Part shown: piece by piece, positions 6,937-15,100 of the stretch
Layout: each line of letters starts with the position of its first letter
Position numbering within the stretch: the stretch's first letter is position 1
Virus record (IMG/VR): IMGVR_UViG_3300042507_003696
Location: 1 to 28,182 of that record
Direction: 5' to 3' (one strand)
Source of the DNA: a virus
Length of the DNA: 28,182 nt
Program-made: the position numbers and the translations under genes
Notes under the pieces: model-generated
Told to the model about the DNA's origin: nothing
Seen by the model: only the letters and a program-made list of their open reading frames with translations
Database searches by the model: none

Positions 6937-6951
6937 GGGCGTAGGAACAAC

Positions 6952-7485
6952 ATGGCCCTCCTGTCCGCATACCGCTTCGGGCGTGCTCCGTTGAGGACGA
7001 CGGAAGAACTCCAACGGGTTCTTCCCGTGCCCGTCTACTTGTGGGTGTCGGGCATGGCAGGGCTCGTCTACCCCTCGACCACGAGGGCGAACCCGTCCGC
7101 AATGGTGGGGTTCGTGGCGACCCGAACCTTGCCCTCGTGGGTGGGTCAGGGCTCGCTACCGCTCTATGTGAACGGTCGCCAATGGGAGAAGGCCGTCGTT
7201 CCGCTCCTCCAAGACGGGCGGTTGACGACGTGGCGGGGCTCGTTGGCGGCTCGGGGCTCGTCGCCCGTGAGCGTGCCCGTGCTCACCCCCTCCTGTGAGG
7301 TCGGAGAAGAAGTCGTGGGGGCGCAGTCCCCGACGCTTGAACCGGGACCGGGGTTCCTGTACGGGTGCGATTGGAACGACGCCCGCAGGGCTCTTGGACG
7401 GTCAAGCGAGTACCTTGTCTTGCTCCGAGGGCTCGTGGGCGAGTACGCCGCAGAGGCGGGGTACGGGGACGCTGCCAACGGGTAA
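6952..7485 (+). CDS. Hypothetical 177-aa protein
   Basis: No family recognised. The N-terminus is AYRFGRAPLRTTEELQRVLP; the middle is beta-rich with Val, Trp and Gly; the C-terminal 40 residues look helical (DWNDARRALGRSSEYLVLLR). No signal peptide or obvious membrane span. TAGGA lies about 7 nt before the ATG. It is the first gene of the long rightward block, directly after the non-coding region and a leader hairpin, and is followed 32 nt later by the zinc-ribbon gene. The stop is embedded in AACGGGTAA, a sequence that recurs at gene ends in this window. Confidence 0.65.
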   Translation: MALLSAYRFGRAPLRTTEELQRVLPVPVYLWVSGMAGLVYPSTTRANPSAMVGFVATRTLPSWVGQGSLPLYVNGRQWEKAVVPLLQDGRLTTWRGSLAARGSSPVSVPVLTPSCEVGEEVVGAQSPTLEPGPGFLYGCDWNDARRALGRSSEYLVLLRGLVGEYAAEAGYGDAANG

Positions 7486-7517
7486 AGGTCATTCAGACGA
7501 GCAGAGGGTCACACCGC

Positions 7518-7763
7518 ATGTCCACCCCGTTTCAGCCCCCGAGCAAGCCTCCCGGCAACGGTGCCAAGAAGGAGCGCAAGCCTCCTGTGCCCGCGCCCGT
7601 AGACCCGCAGGCAGGGAAGTCGGTGTGGATGAAGTGCCGGGCGAAGGCCGCGTGCGAGGGGAACTCGTGCGTCTACCAAATGCGCTTCCGGCTCCCCTCG
7701 GGCGGGCAGAGCATCCGTTACCGCTGCTCAACCTGTGGCGGCTCCTTCCACATCACCTACTAA
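7518..7763 (+). CDS. Small zinc-ribbon-like protein, 81 aa
   Basis: The first 35 residues are Pro/Lys rich and likely disordered. The rest has Cys positions typical of a zinc ribbon: KCRAKAACEGNSC, then RYRCSTCGGSF. The CxxC pair near the C-terminus and the upstream Cys group could bind one zinc. Similar small ribbon proteins accompany phage replication genes by my recollection, with no defined function. GAGGG precedes the ATG. The clamp-loader genes follow after 38 nt. Confidence 0.65.
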   Translation: MSTPFQPPSKPPGNGAKKERKPPVPAPVDPQAGKSVWMKCRAKAACEGNSCVYQMRFRLPSGGQSIRYRCSTCGGSFHITY

Positions 7764-7801
7764 CGACCCGCACGACGTTCTCATGGGGGAGGGTAGGTGC
7801 C

Positions 7802-8452
7802 ATGACGCCATGCCTGTACCACGGGCCAAGCGCCCGAAGCCGTGCCGTGCAGGAAGCCGGGGGTGACGAGTACCGCCTCGTGGCTCCCCCGTTCGGGGAC
7901 GATGGCTTGAAGGTGGACGATGCCCGTGCGCTTGTAGAACTTCTTGGGGCTGCACCCGTGGGCGACAAGAAGGGCGCGCTCGTTCTTGGACCGCTCGACC
8001 GCACGACGCCCGAGGCAAGTGACGCCCTGCTCAAAACCCTTGAGGACTTCGGGGAAGGTCCGACCCGCGTGTTTGCGTGGGCTTGGGACTTGTCGGGCGT
8101 GTCGCCCACCGTTCGTTCCCGCACGCTCGCCGTGTGGTGCCCCGGCCCCGACCCGCTCACCCACCTCAAAGGGGCGGCGCAGACCCTTTACGCTGCATGG
8201 AGCCAACGGCGCACCAACGCCCTCGTGGAGTGCTTGACCGAGGCGAAGGACGACCTCGCCCGCGAAGACCTCTTGCTCGCGTTCCTCACGCCGCTCGCAC
8301 AGGAGAACACCCCCCGTGCCCGCGAAGTGTGGGCACGGGTTCGTCCCTTGCTCACGAACCGAGGTGTGTCTCGCCTTGCGGCCACGAGCGCGCTCTTGGG
8401 CTTGGAGGGCACCGCCCCCCTGCTCCTGCCTGTCCGTGGGGGCACACCATGA
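7802..8452 (+). CDS. DNA polymerase III delta-prime-like clamp-loader subunit
   Basis: A 216-aa protein resembling the clamp-loader AAA+ subunit delta-prime. The diagnostic stretch is VDDARALVELLGAAPVGDKK, then ALVLGPLDRTTPEASDALLK and TLEDFGEGPTRVFAWAWDLS, and finally PTVRSRT. This matches the family pattern ReliellsltP..g..KvvIid.aerlt.eA.NALLKtLEEP...PTIrSRc. The SRT corresponds to the SRC arginine-finger motif. There is no P-loop at the N-terminus, consistent with delta-prime being a non-ATP-binding subunit. It is about 100 residues shorter than E. coli HolB, so the C-terminal collar domain may be reduced. The stop overlaps the ATG of the delta-like gene as ATGA, so translation is probably coupled. 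Ribosome site GGGTAGGTG. It would act at the replication fork in loading the clamp encoded at 26225. Confidence 0.7.
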   Translation: MTPCLYHGPSARSRAVQEAGGDEYRLVAPPFGDDGLKVDDARALVELLGAAPVGDKKGALVLGPLDRTTPEASDALLKTLEDFGEGPTRVFAWAWDLSGVSPTVRSRTLAVWCPGPDPLTHLKGAAQTLYAAWSQRRTNALVECLTEAKDDLAREDLLLAFLTPLAQENTPRAREVWARVRPLLTNRGVSRLAATSALLGLEGTAPLLLPVRGGTP

Positions 8453-9468
8453 GCAAAGCGAAGTCGTGGGCGAACCCGCACCCCCTCATGTTCGTGGGCG
8501 GCAGCGAGGACTTCTTGGTGGGCCGGGAAGTGGGCCGTGCCCGTTCCGCTGCCCGTACCTTTGGTCGGCGGGTGGTGCGCGCTTCTTCTGTGGCCGAGGT
8601 TCGGGACGCCGCCGACGAGGCCGACACGTTCGGCCAACCCGTGCTCTTGCTCGTGGAGGGGGCGGGCACCCTCCCCCTCCCCGTGGTCGAGGAGTTTGCC
8701 GCCCGCACGGACAACGCGGCTGCGCTCGTCGTGGTTCACGAGGGCGAGGTCAACCCCGACAAGTTCCCCTGCCCCCCTGTTCCTGCGCCTTACCGGCTCG
8801 TGTTCAACCGTCCGGCCTCGCGCAAAGACCGGGAGAAGGCCGCACACAAGTTCGTGGTCGAGGAAGCCACCCGCGCCAAAATGACCGTCTCCGAGCAAGT
8901 GGCAGAGGCCCTTGTCTCGTTGGTGGGCGACGACCTTGGGATGCTTTCGTTTGAGGTCGTGAAGGCCACGACCCTCGCACGGGCGCGGGGGGTCACGTCG
9001 CTTGACGCCAAGTTGTTCGGCAGCGTTCTGCGCCCCGCCGCTGACGCCGACCTTCGACCCGTGACGGCGGCACTCGCGGCACGGGACACCGTGGGACTTA
9101 CGAAGTCCCTGCACCGCTTGCGTACTGCGAGCGAGGGGTCGGGCGACCCCGTGATGCTCTTGCTGAAAGCCAAGGGTGGTCCTGCCGACCAAGCCCTGTC
9201 ATGGCTCCAAACAGCCCACCTTCTCGATAGCGGGGCCAACGTGGAGGAAATTTCTGCACGCCTCTCGTCCCCGAAGTGGGCGGTCGAGAAAGACTTGGTG
9301 CCAACGGCAAAGAGGTGGGGCACGGAGGCGTTGTCAACTCTTGTAGCCGACCTTGCACGGGTCGAAGGTGCCCTCCTTCGGGGTGCCCCAAGTCCGTGGA
9401 ATGTCTTGGTTGCAAGCCTTCTTATCGCCTGTGCGTCCTCCCCCGTGGCTACTTTGGGGGCTCGTTAG
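8449..9468 (+). CDS. DNA polymerase III delta-like clamp-loader subunit
   Basis: A 339-aa protein, close to the usual length of HolA. It opens with PLMFVGGSEDFLVGREVGRA, comparable to the delta start (G.D.fL..e). It then has a beta-rich half with LLLVEGAGTLPLPVVEEF. The centre reads ALVSLVGDDLGMLSFEVVKA, which fits the delta signature of a helix followed by G-D-L-..L..E..K. The C-terminal helical collar contains LLKAKGGPADQALSWLQTAH. In bacteria delta opens the beta clamp and pairs with delta-prime and gamma/tau. It is translationally coupled to the delta-prime-like gene. No gamma/tau homologue is in the window, so that subunit would come from the host or elsewhere in the genome. Residue-level clamp-binding contacts cannot be confirmed by eye. 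Confidence 0.7.
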   Translation: MSKAKSWANPHPLMFVGGSEDFLVGREVGRARSAARTFGRRVVRASSVAEVRDAADEADTFGQPVLLLVEGAGTLPLPVVEEFAARTDNAAALVVVHEGEVNPDKFPCPPVPAPYRLVFNRPASRKDREKAAHKFVVEEATRAKMTVSEQVAEALVSLVGDDLGMLSFEVVKATTLARARGVTSLDAKLFGSVLRPAADADLRPVTAALAARDTVGLTKSLHRLRTASEGSGDPVMLLLKAKGGPADQALSWLQTAHLLDSGANVEEISARLSSPKWAVEKDLVPTAKRWGTEALSTLVADLARVEGALLRGAPSPWNVLVASLLIACASSPVATLGAR

Positions 9469-9582
9469 GCGCGCTATGCCTGTGCGGGAAGGTGCGCGGT
9501 TTGCTTCGACCCTTGCTCCGACACGTCGTTGATGCGTGTTGCGAGGGTTGCACGCCCAAAAAGTCAAATCAAAGGAGCGTTT

Positions 9583-11586
9583 ATGTTGACCGTGGAGCCG
9601 TCTGTGTCTATCGCCGCTTCCCTCGCGTCGTTGTCCCCCGACATTTCTGACGCTGATACGCAAGAGCAGTCCTTCTTTCGCAACGCCCTGTCGGAGTTCG
9701 TCTACACCCGCACCTACGCACGGTGGATGCCCGAGGAGGGGCGTCGGGAGACTTGGGCCGAGTCGGTGGACCGCTACCTCTCGTTCTTGCAGCAGGAGCG
9801 GGAACTTCCCCAAGGGCTCGTCGCGGAGTTGCGCGAGGCCATGCTGCACATGGGCGTGCTGCCTTCCATGCGCGCCCTGTGGTCGGCAGGCGAGGCCGCC
9901 AAGCGCGACAACACCATGTTCTACAACTGCTCTTTCGTGCCCCTCGACAACCTCAAAGCCTTCGCGGAACTGCTCTACATTCTCATGATGGGTTGCGGCG
10001 TCGGCTTCTCGGTGGAGCGGCAGTTCGTCAACAACCTGCCCCCCGTGGCCCCGCCGCAGGGCAAGCGCGTCTACTACACCATCGAGGACTCGACCGAGGG
10101 GTGGGCCAACGCCTTCTACGACGGCTTGGTGCATTGGTTCAACGGCATTGTGGTCAAGTACGACTACTCGCGCATCCGTGAGGCGGGTGCCCCCTTGAAG
10201 GTGAAGGGCGGGCGTGCTTCCGGCCCCGAGCCGTTGAAGCGGCTGCTCGACTTCGCGCAAAAGACGGTGCTTGGAGCACAAGGTCGTGGACGGCTGACCT
10301 CGTTGGAGTGCCACGACATTGCGTGCATGGTGGGCGAGATTGTCATGGCGGGCGGCGTGCGCCGTGCGGCCCTCATTTCGTTCTCCGACCCCGACGACGA
10401 CACCATGCGCCACGCGAAGGATTGGTCGAAGGGCGAGTTCCCGGCTTGCCGCTACATGGCGAACAACTCGGCGTTTTGGTACGAGAAGCCCGAGCGCACC
10501 ATCTTCGACAAGGAGTGGACGGCTCTCAAAGAGAGCGGTTCCGGCGAGCGCGGGTTCTTCATGTTCCCGCCCCACAAGCGCGCTGCCCGCAAGGGTGATG
10601 CTCGGGGCAACCCCTGCGCCGAAATCCTCCTCCGCTACTTGAAGGCCACCGACCCGTGGACGGGCGAGGGCGGCGGCGGGCAGTTCTGCAACCTGTCGGC
10701 GGCGGTCATGCGGGCCGAGGACACCAAGGAGACGATGGCTCGCAAGGTGCGCCTTGCTACTTGGATTGGGGCCATTCAGTCGTCGTTCACGGATTTTCCG
10801 TACCTTCGTCCCGGTTGGAAGCAGACCTGTGACGAAGACCGCCTCCTCGGCGTGGACATCACGGGTCAATGCGACAACCCCGCGCTCTCCAACAACACCG
10901 AGGTCATGGCGTACCTCAACGGGGTCGCCCGCGAGACGGCCAAGCAGGCGGCAGCACACCTCGGTATCAACGAGCCTGCGGCTATCACCTGCGGGAAGCC
11001 GAGCGGGAACTCCTCGCAACTCGTGGACTGCGCGAGCGGCTTCCACCCCCGGTACGCGCCCTACTACATTCGCCGCGTCCGCATCGCGAACACCGACCCC
11101 CTGTTCCGTCTCGCCCGTGAGGCGGGCGTCCCGGCGCACAAGGACAACTCGTTCGCGGATTGGGACGATGACAAGTGCCCCACTTGGGTCATGGAGTTCC
11201 CCGTGGCTGCTCCGAAGGGGGCCATGACCCGCAACGACGAGACGGCCATTCAGCAGTTGAACCGCTACCTGCACATCATGCGGACTTGGTGCTCCGAGAA
11301 GGGCCACAACCAAAGCGCGACCATTTACGTCCGCGACCACGAGTGGGACGAGGTGGGCGAGTGGGTCTACGCCAACTTTGACGAGATTACGGGCCTGTCG
11401 TTCCTGCCCTACGACGGTGGCACCTACAAACTCGCGCCTTACGAGGAAATCACCGAGGCGCAGTACCACGACCTCATGAAGAACTTCCCCTCGCTCGACT
11501 ACTCCATGCTCGCCCTGTACGAGCGCGAGGACATGGGCGACGGGGCCAAGGAGTATGCGTGCGTCGGCGGGGTCTGCACCCTGTGA
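9583..11586 (+). CDS. nrdJ: Monomeric class II (adenosylcobalamin-dependent) ribonucleotide reductase
   Basis: A 667-aa reductase making deoxynucleotides, of the monomeric type known from Lactobacillus leichmannii (RTPR, which uses triphosphates). Key residues are visible: C116 in NCSFVP (substrate-side redox Cys), C345 and E347 in NPCAEI (thiyl-radical Cys and the catalytic Glu), C369 in FCNLS (partner Cys), and C660/C665 in the tail ACVGGVC (re-reducing pair). PSGNSSQLVDCASGFHPRYA is also characteristic. No beta subunit is needed and oxygen is not required. ATG 9583 has AAAGGAG 5 nt upstream; an in-frame ATG at 9529 lacks such a site. It lies between the clamp loader and the RecD2 helicase, fitting a dNTP supply role in phage replication. 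The cofactor must be provided by the host. Confidence 0.93.
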   Translation: MLTVEPSVSIAASLASLSPDISDADTQEQSFFRNALSEFVYTRTYARWMPEEGRRETWAESVDRYLSFLQQERELPQGLVAELREAMLHMGVLPSMRALWSAGEAAKRDNTMFYNCSFVPLDNLKAFAELLYILMMGCGVGFSVERQFVNNLPPVAPPQGKRVYYTIEDSTEGWANAFYDGLVHWFNGIVVKYDYSRIREAGAPLKVKGGRASGPEPLKRLLDFAQKTVLGAQGRGRLTSLECHDIACMVGEIVMAGGVRRAALISFSDPDDDTMRHAKDWSKGEFPACRYMANNSAFWYEKPERTIFDKEWTALKESGSGERGFFMFPPHKRAARKGDARGNPCAEILLRYLKATDPWTGEGGGGQFCNLSAAVMRAEDTKETMARKVRLATWIGAIQSSFTDFPYLRPGWKQTCDEDRLLGVDITGQCDNPALSNNTEVMAYLNGVARETAKQAAAHLGINEPAAITCGKPSGNSSQLVDCASGFHPRYAPYYIRRVRIANTDPLFRLAREAGVPAHKDNSFADWDDDKCPTWVMEFPVAAPKGAMTRNDETAIQQLNRYLHIMRTWCSEKGHNQSATIYVRDHEWDEVGEWVYANFDEITGLSFLPYDGGTYKLAPYEEITEAQYHDLMKNFPSLDYSMLALYEREDMGDGAKEYACVGGVCTL

Positions 11587-11607
11587 CTGCCCGAGGGGGG
11601 CCATGAC

Positions 11608-11624
11608 TACCCGTTCGACGGGTA
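11608..11624 (+). promoter_or_regulatory. Small hairpin overlapping the ribosome site of the gene at 11634
   Basis: TACCCGT (11608-11614), loop TCG, ACGGGTA (11618-11624). The right arm runs into the GGGTAAGGG ribosome-binding sequence before the ATG at 11634. This could reduce translation or end transcripts from the reductase gene. Confidence 0.4.
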
Positions 11625-11633
11625 AGGGTGTTC

Positions 11634-12122
11634 ATGGCCTCCCTCACGCTCCTGCAAGGCACCGTCCCCACAGAAGGTCCACTACGGCTCGACGGCGGCA
11701 CCACTCGCCCGACCGTCGAGTTGGACGAACTGCTTTCTCCGCATGAGGGGAAGGTTGTGCAGGTGGTAGCCTACCACTTCCCGCAAGGTGTGCTCGACCC
11801 TTCACGGGTCGGAGCGGGAACGTGCCTGTGGCCCGTTGGCAAGTGCCCCTTCCACGCCACTACGCCCAACACGCTGTTCAGCGTGAGGGCGCAGGGCACG
11901 CTCTCCCGGCAGGGAGACGGCGGGTGGGTGGTTGGCTCTACTCCGCTTCGCTTGGAGTCGCTTCGGGGGCACCATGCGGGGTTGGTGTTCTTCCCTGTTC
12001 CTGACGCGAACGCAGACCCCGCTGCGGTCACCCCTTCGGACATGGGGGACTTGCTCGGGCACATAGAAGGTCTGCAAGGTCTGCTTTCGCAAGTTCGTGC
12101 GCGCCGAAACGGCCAAGGCTGA
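11634..12122 (+). CDS. Hypothetical 162-aa protein
   Basis: No family recognised. It has an N-terminal beta-rich part (LTLLQGTVPTEGPLRLDGGT), a central CLWPVGKCPFH with two Cys and a His, a GGWVVGSTPLRLESLRGHHA segment, and a helical C-terminal tail (DMGDLLGHIEGLQGLLSQVR). Overall beta-barrel-like composition might suggest an OB fold, but that is a guess. ATG 11634 is preferred over GTG 11628 because of its distance from GGGTAAGGG. It lies 47 nt after the reductase and 5 nt before the RecD2 gene, so it is probably in the same transcript. Confidence 0.6.
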   Translation: MASLTLLQGTVPTEGPLRLDGGTTRPTVELDELLSPHEGKVVQVVAYHFPQGVLDPSRVGAGTCLWPVGKCPFHATTPNTLFSVRAQGTLSRQGDGGWVVGSTPLRLESLRGHHAGLVFFPVPDANADPAAVTPSDMGDLLGHIEGLQGLLSQVRARRNGQG

Positions 12123-12127
12123 ACAAC

Positions 12128-15100
12128 ATGGGCACCTACTTCTCCGGGCGTGTCGCTTCCATTGTCTACGAGAACGCGGACTTCTACGTTCTGCGGGTCG
12201 TGCTCGACAACGACACCTCCTTGCTCAAAACCCCCGTGGCAGTACGCGGGGGTTTCGCTACGTTGGTGGTTCGCCCCGGCACTTGGCTATCGTTTGAGGG
12301 CAAGTGGGAGGAGCACGCGGCTTACGGCAAGCAGGTTGCCGTGACGCGGTTCCCCGTGGCCCCTCCGACTTGGACAACCGAGAGCATCCTTTCGCTCTTG
12401 TCGGCCAACAACGTCGGCACCACCACCTGCTCGACGCTTCGCAAGACGCTTGGAGAGAACTTGCACGCCGCCCTCCTCCAAGGTGAGGAAGGCTTGTTGC
12501 CCTCGGGGTTGGACGACTTCACGCGGCTGCATGTCCTCGCCCGGTGGAAGTCGGCGGTTGCCCATATCAAGAGCACGGCGTTTCTCTACGACGTAGGTGT
12601 GCCGCAGAAGGTGGTCGGCAGGGTGTGGGCGGTGCTTGGTGACCAAGCCGAAGAAGTCCTGACTTCCGACCCGTGGTCGCTCCTCAAAGTGGACGGCATC
12701 ACATTCCAACAAGCGGACGAGGTGGCGCAGCGGCTTGGTCTGCCAATAGACAACCCGCTCCGCGCCCGAGGTGCAGCCGTCTTTGCGCTCAAACAGGCGC
12801 GGTGGGAAGGACACCTCTACCTGACCCCGAGCGAACTTTCGGACGCGGTGCGGAACCTCGCCCCCGGCCTTGGGGCTGTCTCGGGCAGCACTCTCGCTGC
12901 GGAACTTGTGGGAGCGGGCAGCGCGGTGGTGGAGCAAGTCAACGGCGTCACGGCTATCTACGACCCGTGGTTGCTGCATTTGGAGCGGGACACCGCCGAG
13001 GGCTTGCGGGAACGGGCGGCTTCGTCCGTGGACCCGGTTCTTCGGCAGCGGTCAGAGGACGCGCTTCGGGAGTGGTGCGACACTCACCACGTCGCGCTCA
13101 CGGCCTCTCAAATGCAGGCCGCGCTCAACGCACTCACCGAGCCGGTGAGCGTGCTCACCGGGCTTCCCGGCACCGGCAAGACGACCACCCTGCGAGCCGT
13201 CGTGAGCGTGCTCAAAGAGCAGGGGGTGCCGTTTCTCTTGTGTGCCCCCACGGGCATTGCCGCCAAGCGCATGGCAAGCGTGGCGAACGCCCCGGCAAGC
13301 ACCGTCCACCGCGCTTTCGGGGCCAAGAACCCCGGCACGAGCAACGAGCGTGAGGCCACCTATGTAGGTGTCGTCGGGGACGCGAATGTGACCGAGGGCT
13401 CCGCAGGCTCGGGGGAGCGTTGGGAGTACGGCCCTGACAACATTCACCCTGCACGGGTCGTTATCTGCGACGAGTCCTCGATGCTCGACCAACACCTCCT
13501 GTACCGCATCGTGAGTGCGACTTCGGGCAGGCTGGTGTTCGTCGGGGACGCGGCACAACTCCCCTCGGTTGGACCGGGGGACGTGTTGCGGAACATGATT
13601 GCTTCCAAGCAGTTCCCGACCGTCGCCCTCACCGAAATCTTCCGGCAGAGCGACACCTCGGGCATCGTCATTGCCGCCCACGACATGCACGCCGGGAATG
13701 TCCCGACTTCGGACGGTAAGGACTTCGTGCTCGTGGAGGCGACCGAGGAGGACGCAGCCGCAGCGGTCATCATCAAGGTGGCGCAGCGGCTTTATGACGC
13801 CCGCGCCAACTTCCAAGTTCTCTCCCCCCGCCATGCCGGGGCATCGGGGGTCACGACGCTCAACCAACGGCTCCGCGCAATCCTCAACCCCGGCCAAGCA
13901 GGGCTGACCGAGGTGCGCCTTGGCACCGAGACGGTGCGAGAGGACGACCGTGTGATGGTCGTGAAGAACGACTACAACCTCGATGTCTACAACGGCGACG
14001 TTGGCAAGGTGTCCCGCGTAGACCGCAAGGCCCGTGAGATTGAAGTGCTGCTCCACAACGAGGTGCCCGCCCGACAGGTGCGGTTCTCGTTCACCGACGC
14101 CGCGAGCAAACTGCGCCTTGCCTACGCGCAGACCGTCCACAAGTGCGTCCACCCCGACACGCTTGTAGAGACTCCCGAAGGCGTGTTCCCTATTGCGGAC
14201 ATTCCTCCCACGGGGTTGGTGCGTACCCCCGAGGGGTTCAAGCCTTATCGCAGCAAGGTCATTCGCCCTACGGGGGCCATGCTCACGCTCATGACCGGGA
14301 GCGGCTACGGGGTGGGCGTCACGCCCGATCACGGGATGGACGCTTGGGATGGTGCTGCCTACTCGCGGGTGGAGGCGCAAGACCTCAAAGAAGGCATGTG
14401 GCTGCGGTTGCCTATTGGGGGAGCAGAGGACAAGCCCTTCTTGCCCCTCCCCCCGTTGCCCGAAGGTGCTCCCCAAGCAACTTTGTGGAGCACCCCGCAT
14501 GAACTTACCCCCGAGGTGGCAGAGTTCTTGGGCCTCATGGTCGCAGACGGCACGGTGTATGACCGGGGGTTTCGCCTCGCCAAGCGCCATGCTGACGTGG
14601 TGTGGCGGTTCTCGGAGTTGGCGCACCGCTTGTTCGGTGTGACCCCGCGTGAGATCACCGTTGGAAAGACCCTTGGAGCAGAGGTCAACAGCACCCTCTT
14701 ATCAACTTGGCTCTTGGGTTTGGGCGGTCTTTCCCCCAAGAACAAGTATGTCCCTGCTCTTGTCATGCAGTCGGGTGCGCCCGTCCTACACGCCTTTCTT
14801 CGGGGGCTGTTTGAGGACGGCACGGCGAATGTCCGTGGCGGTCGGCTCGACCATGTGGCGTGGGCCTCGTCCTCCGAGAAGTGTGTGGGGCAAGTGCGGC
14901 TCCTGCTCTTGCGTCTTGGGGTGGTGACCCACACCACCCGCACCAAGAAGGGCACCTACTCGTTGAGTATTCGCGCCCCCTACCTTGACCTGTTCCGGCA
15001 GGACATTGGGTTCGTGTCCGCGTGGAAGAACGAGCGGTTGGGTTTGCCGGGGGTCGCCCCCAAGACCGAGTGTTTGCCGCTCTCCAAGCAAGAGGCTTCT

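Larger units (their letters stand above)
5953..6951. other. About 1 kb without a convincing gene; structured, strand-asymmetric DNA
   Basis: No frame here combines a ribosome site, a start codon and protein-like composition. The region has less GC than its surroundings. From about 6265 to 6350 the plus strand is pyrimidine-rich; from about 6360 to 6900 it is purine-rich. It contains GTTCTACCC/GGGTAGAAC (5976-5984 with 5993-6001), a CTCGG-GAAA-CCGAG tetraloop hairpin (6122-6135), a nested dyad (6333-6380), and dispersed short repeats including several AGCCGT copies and two GGTTAGAAG copies near 6863-6895. It may be an origin, a structured RNA, or both. Confidence 0.55.

Noticed and set aside
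9334-11604. 756-codon minus-strand frame opposite the ribonucleotide reductase
   Set aside because: An artefact of GC-rich codon use. The plus strand has unmistakable catalytic motifs.
13052-14626. 524-codon minus-strand frame opposite the RecD2 helicase
   Set aside because: No protein-like motifs, and the plus strand encodes helicase and intein blocks.
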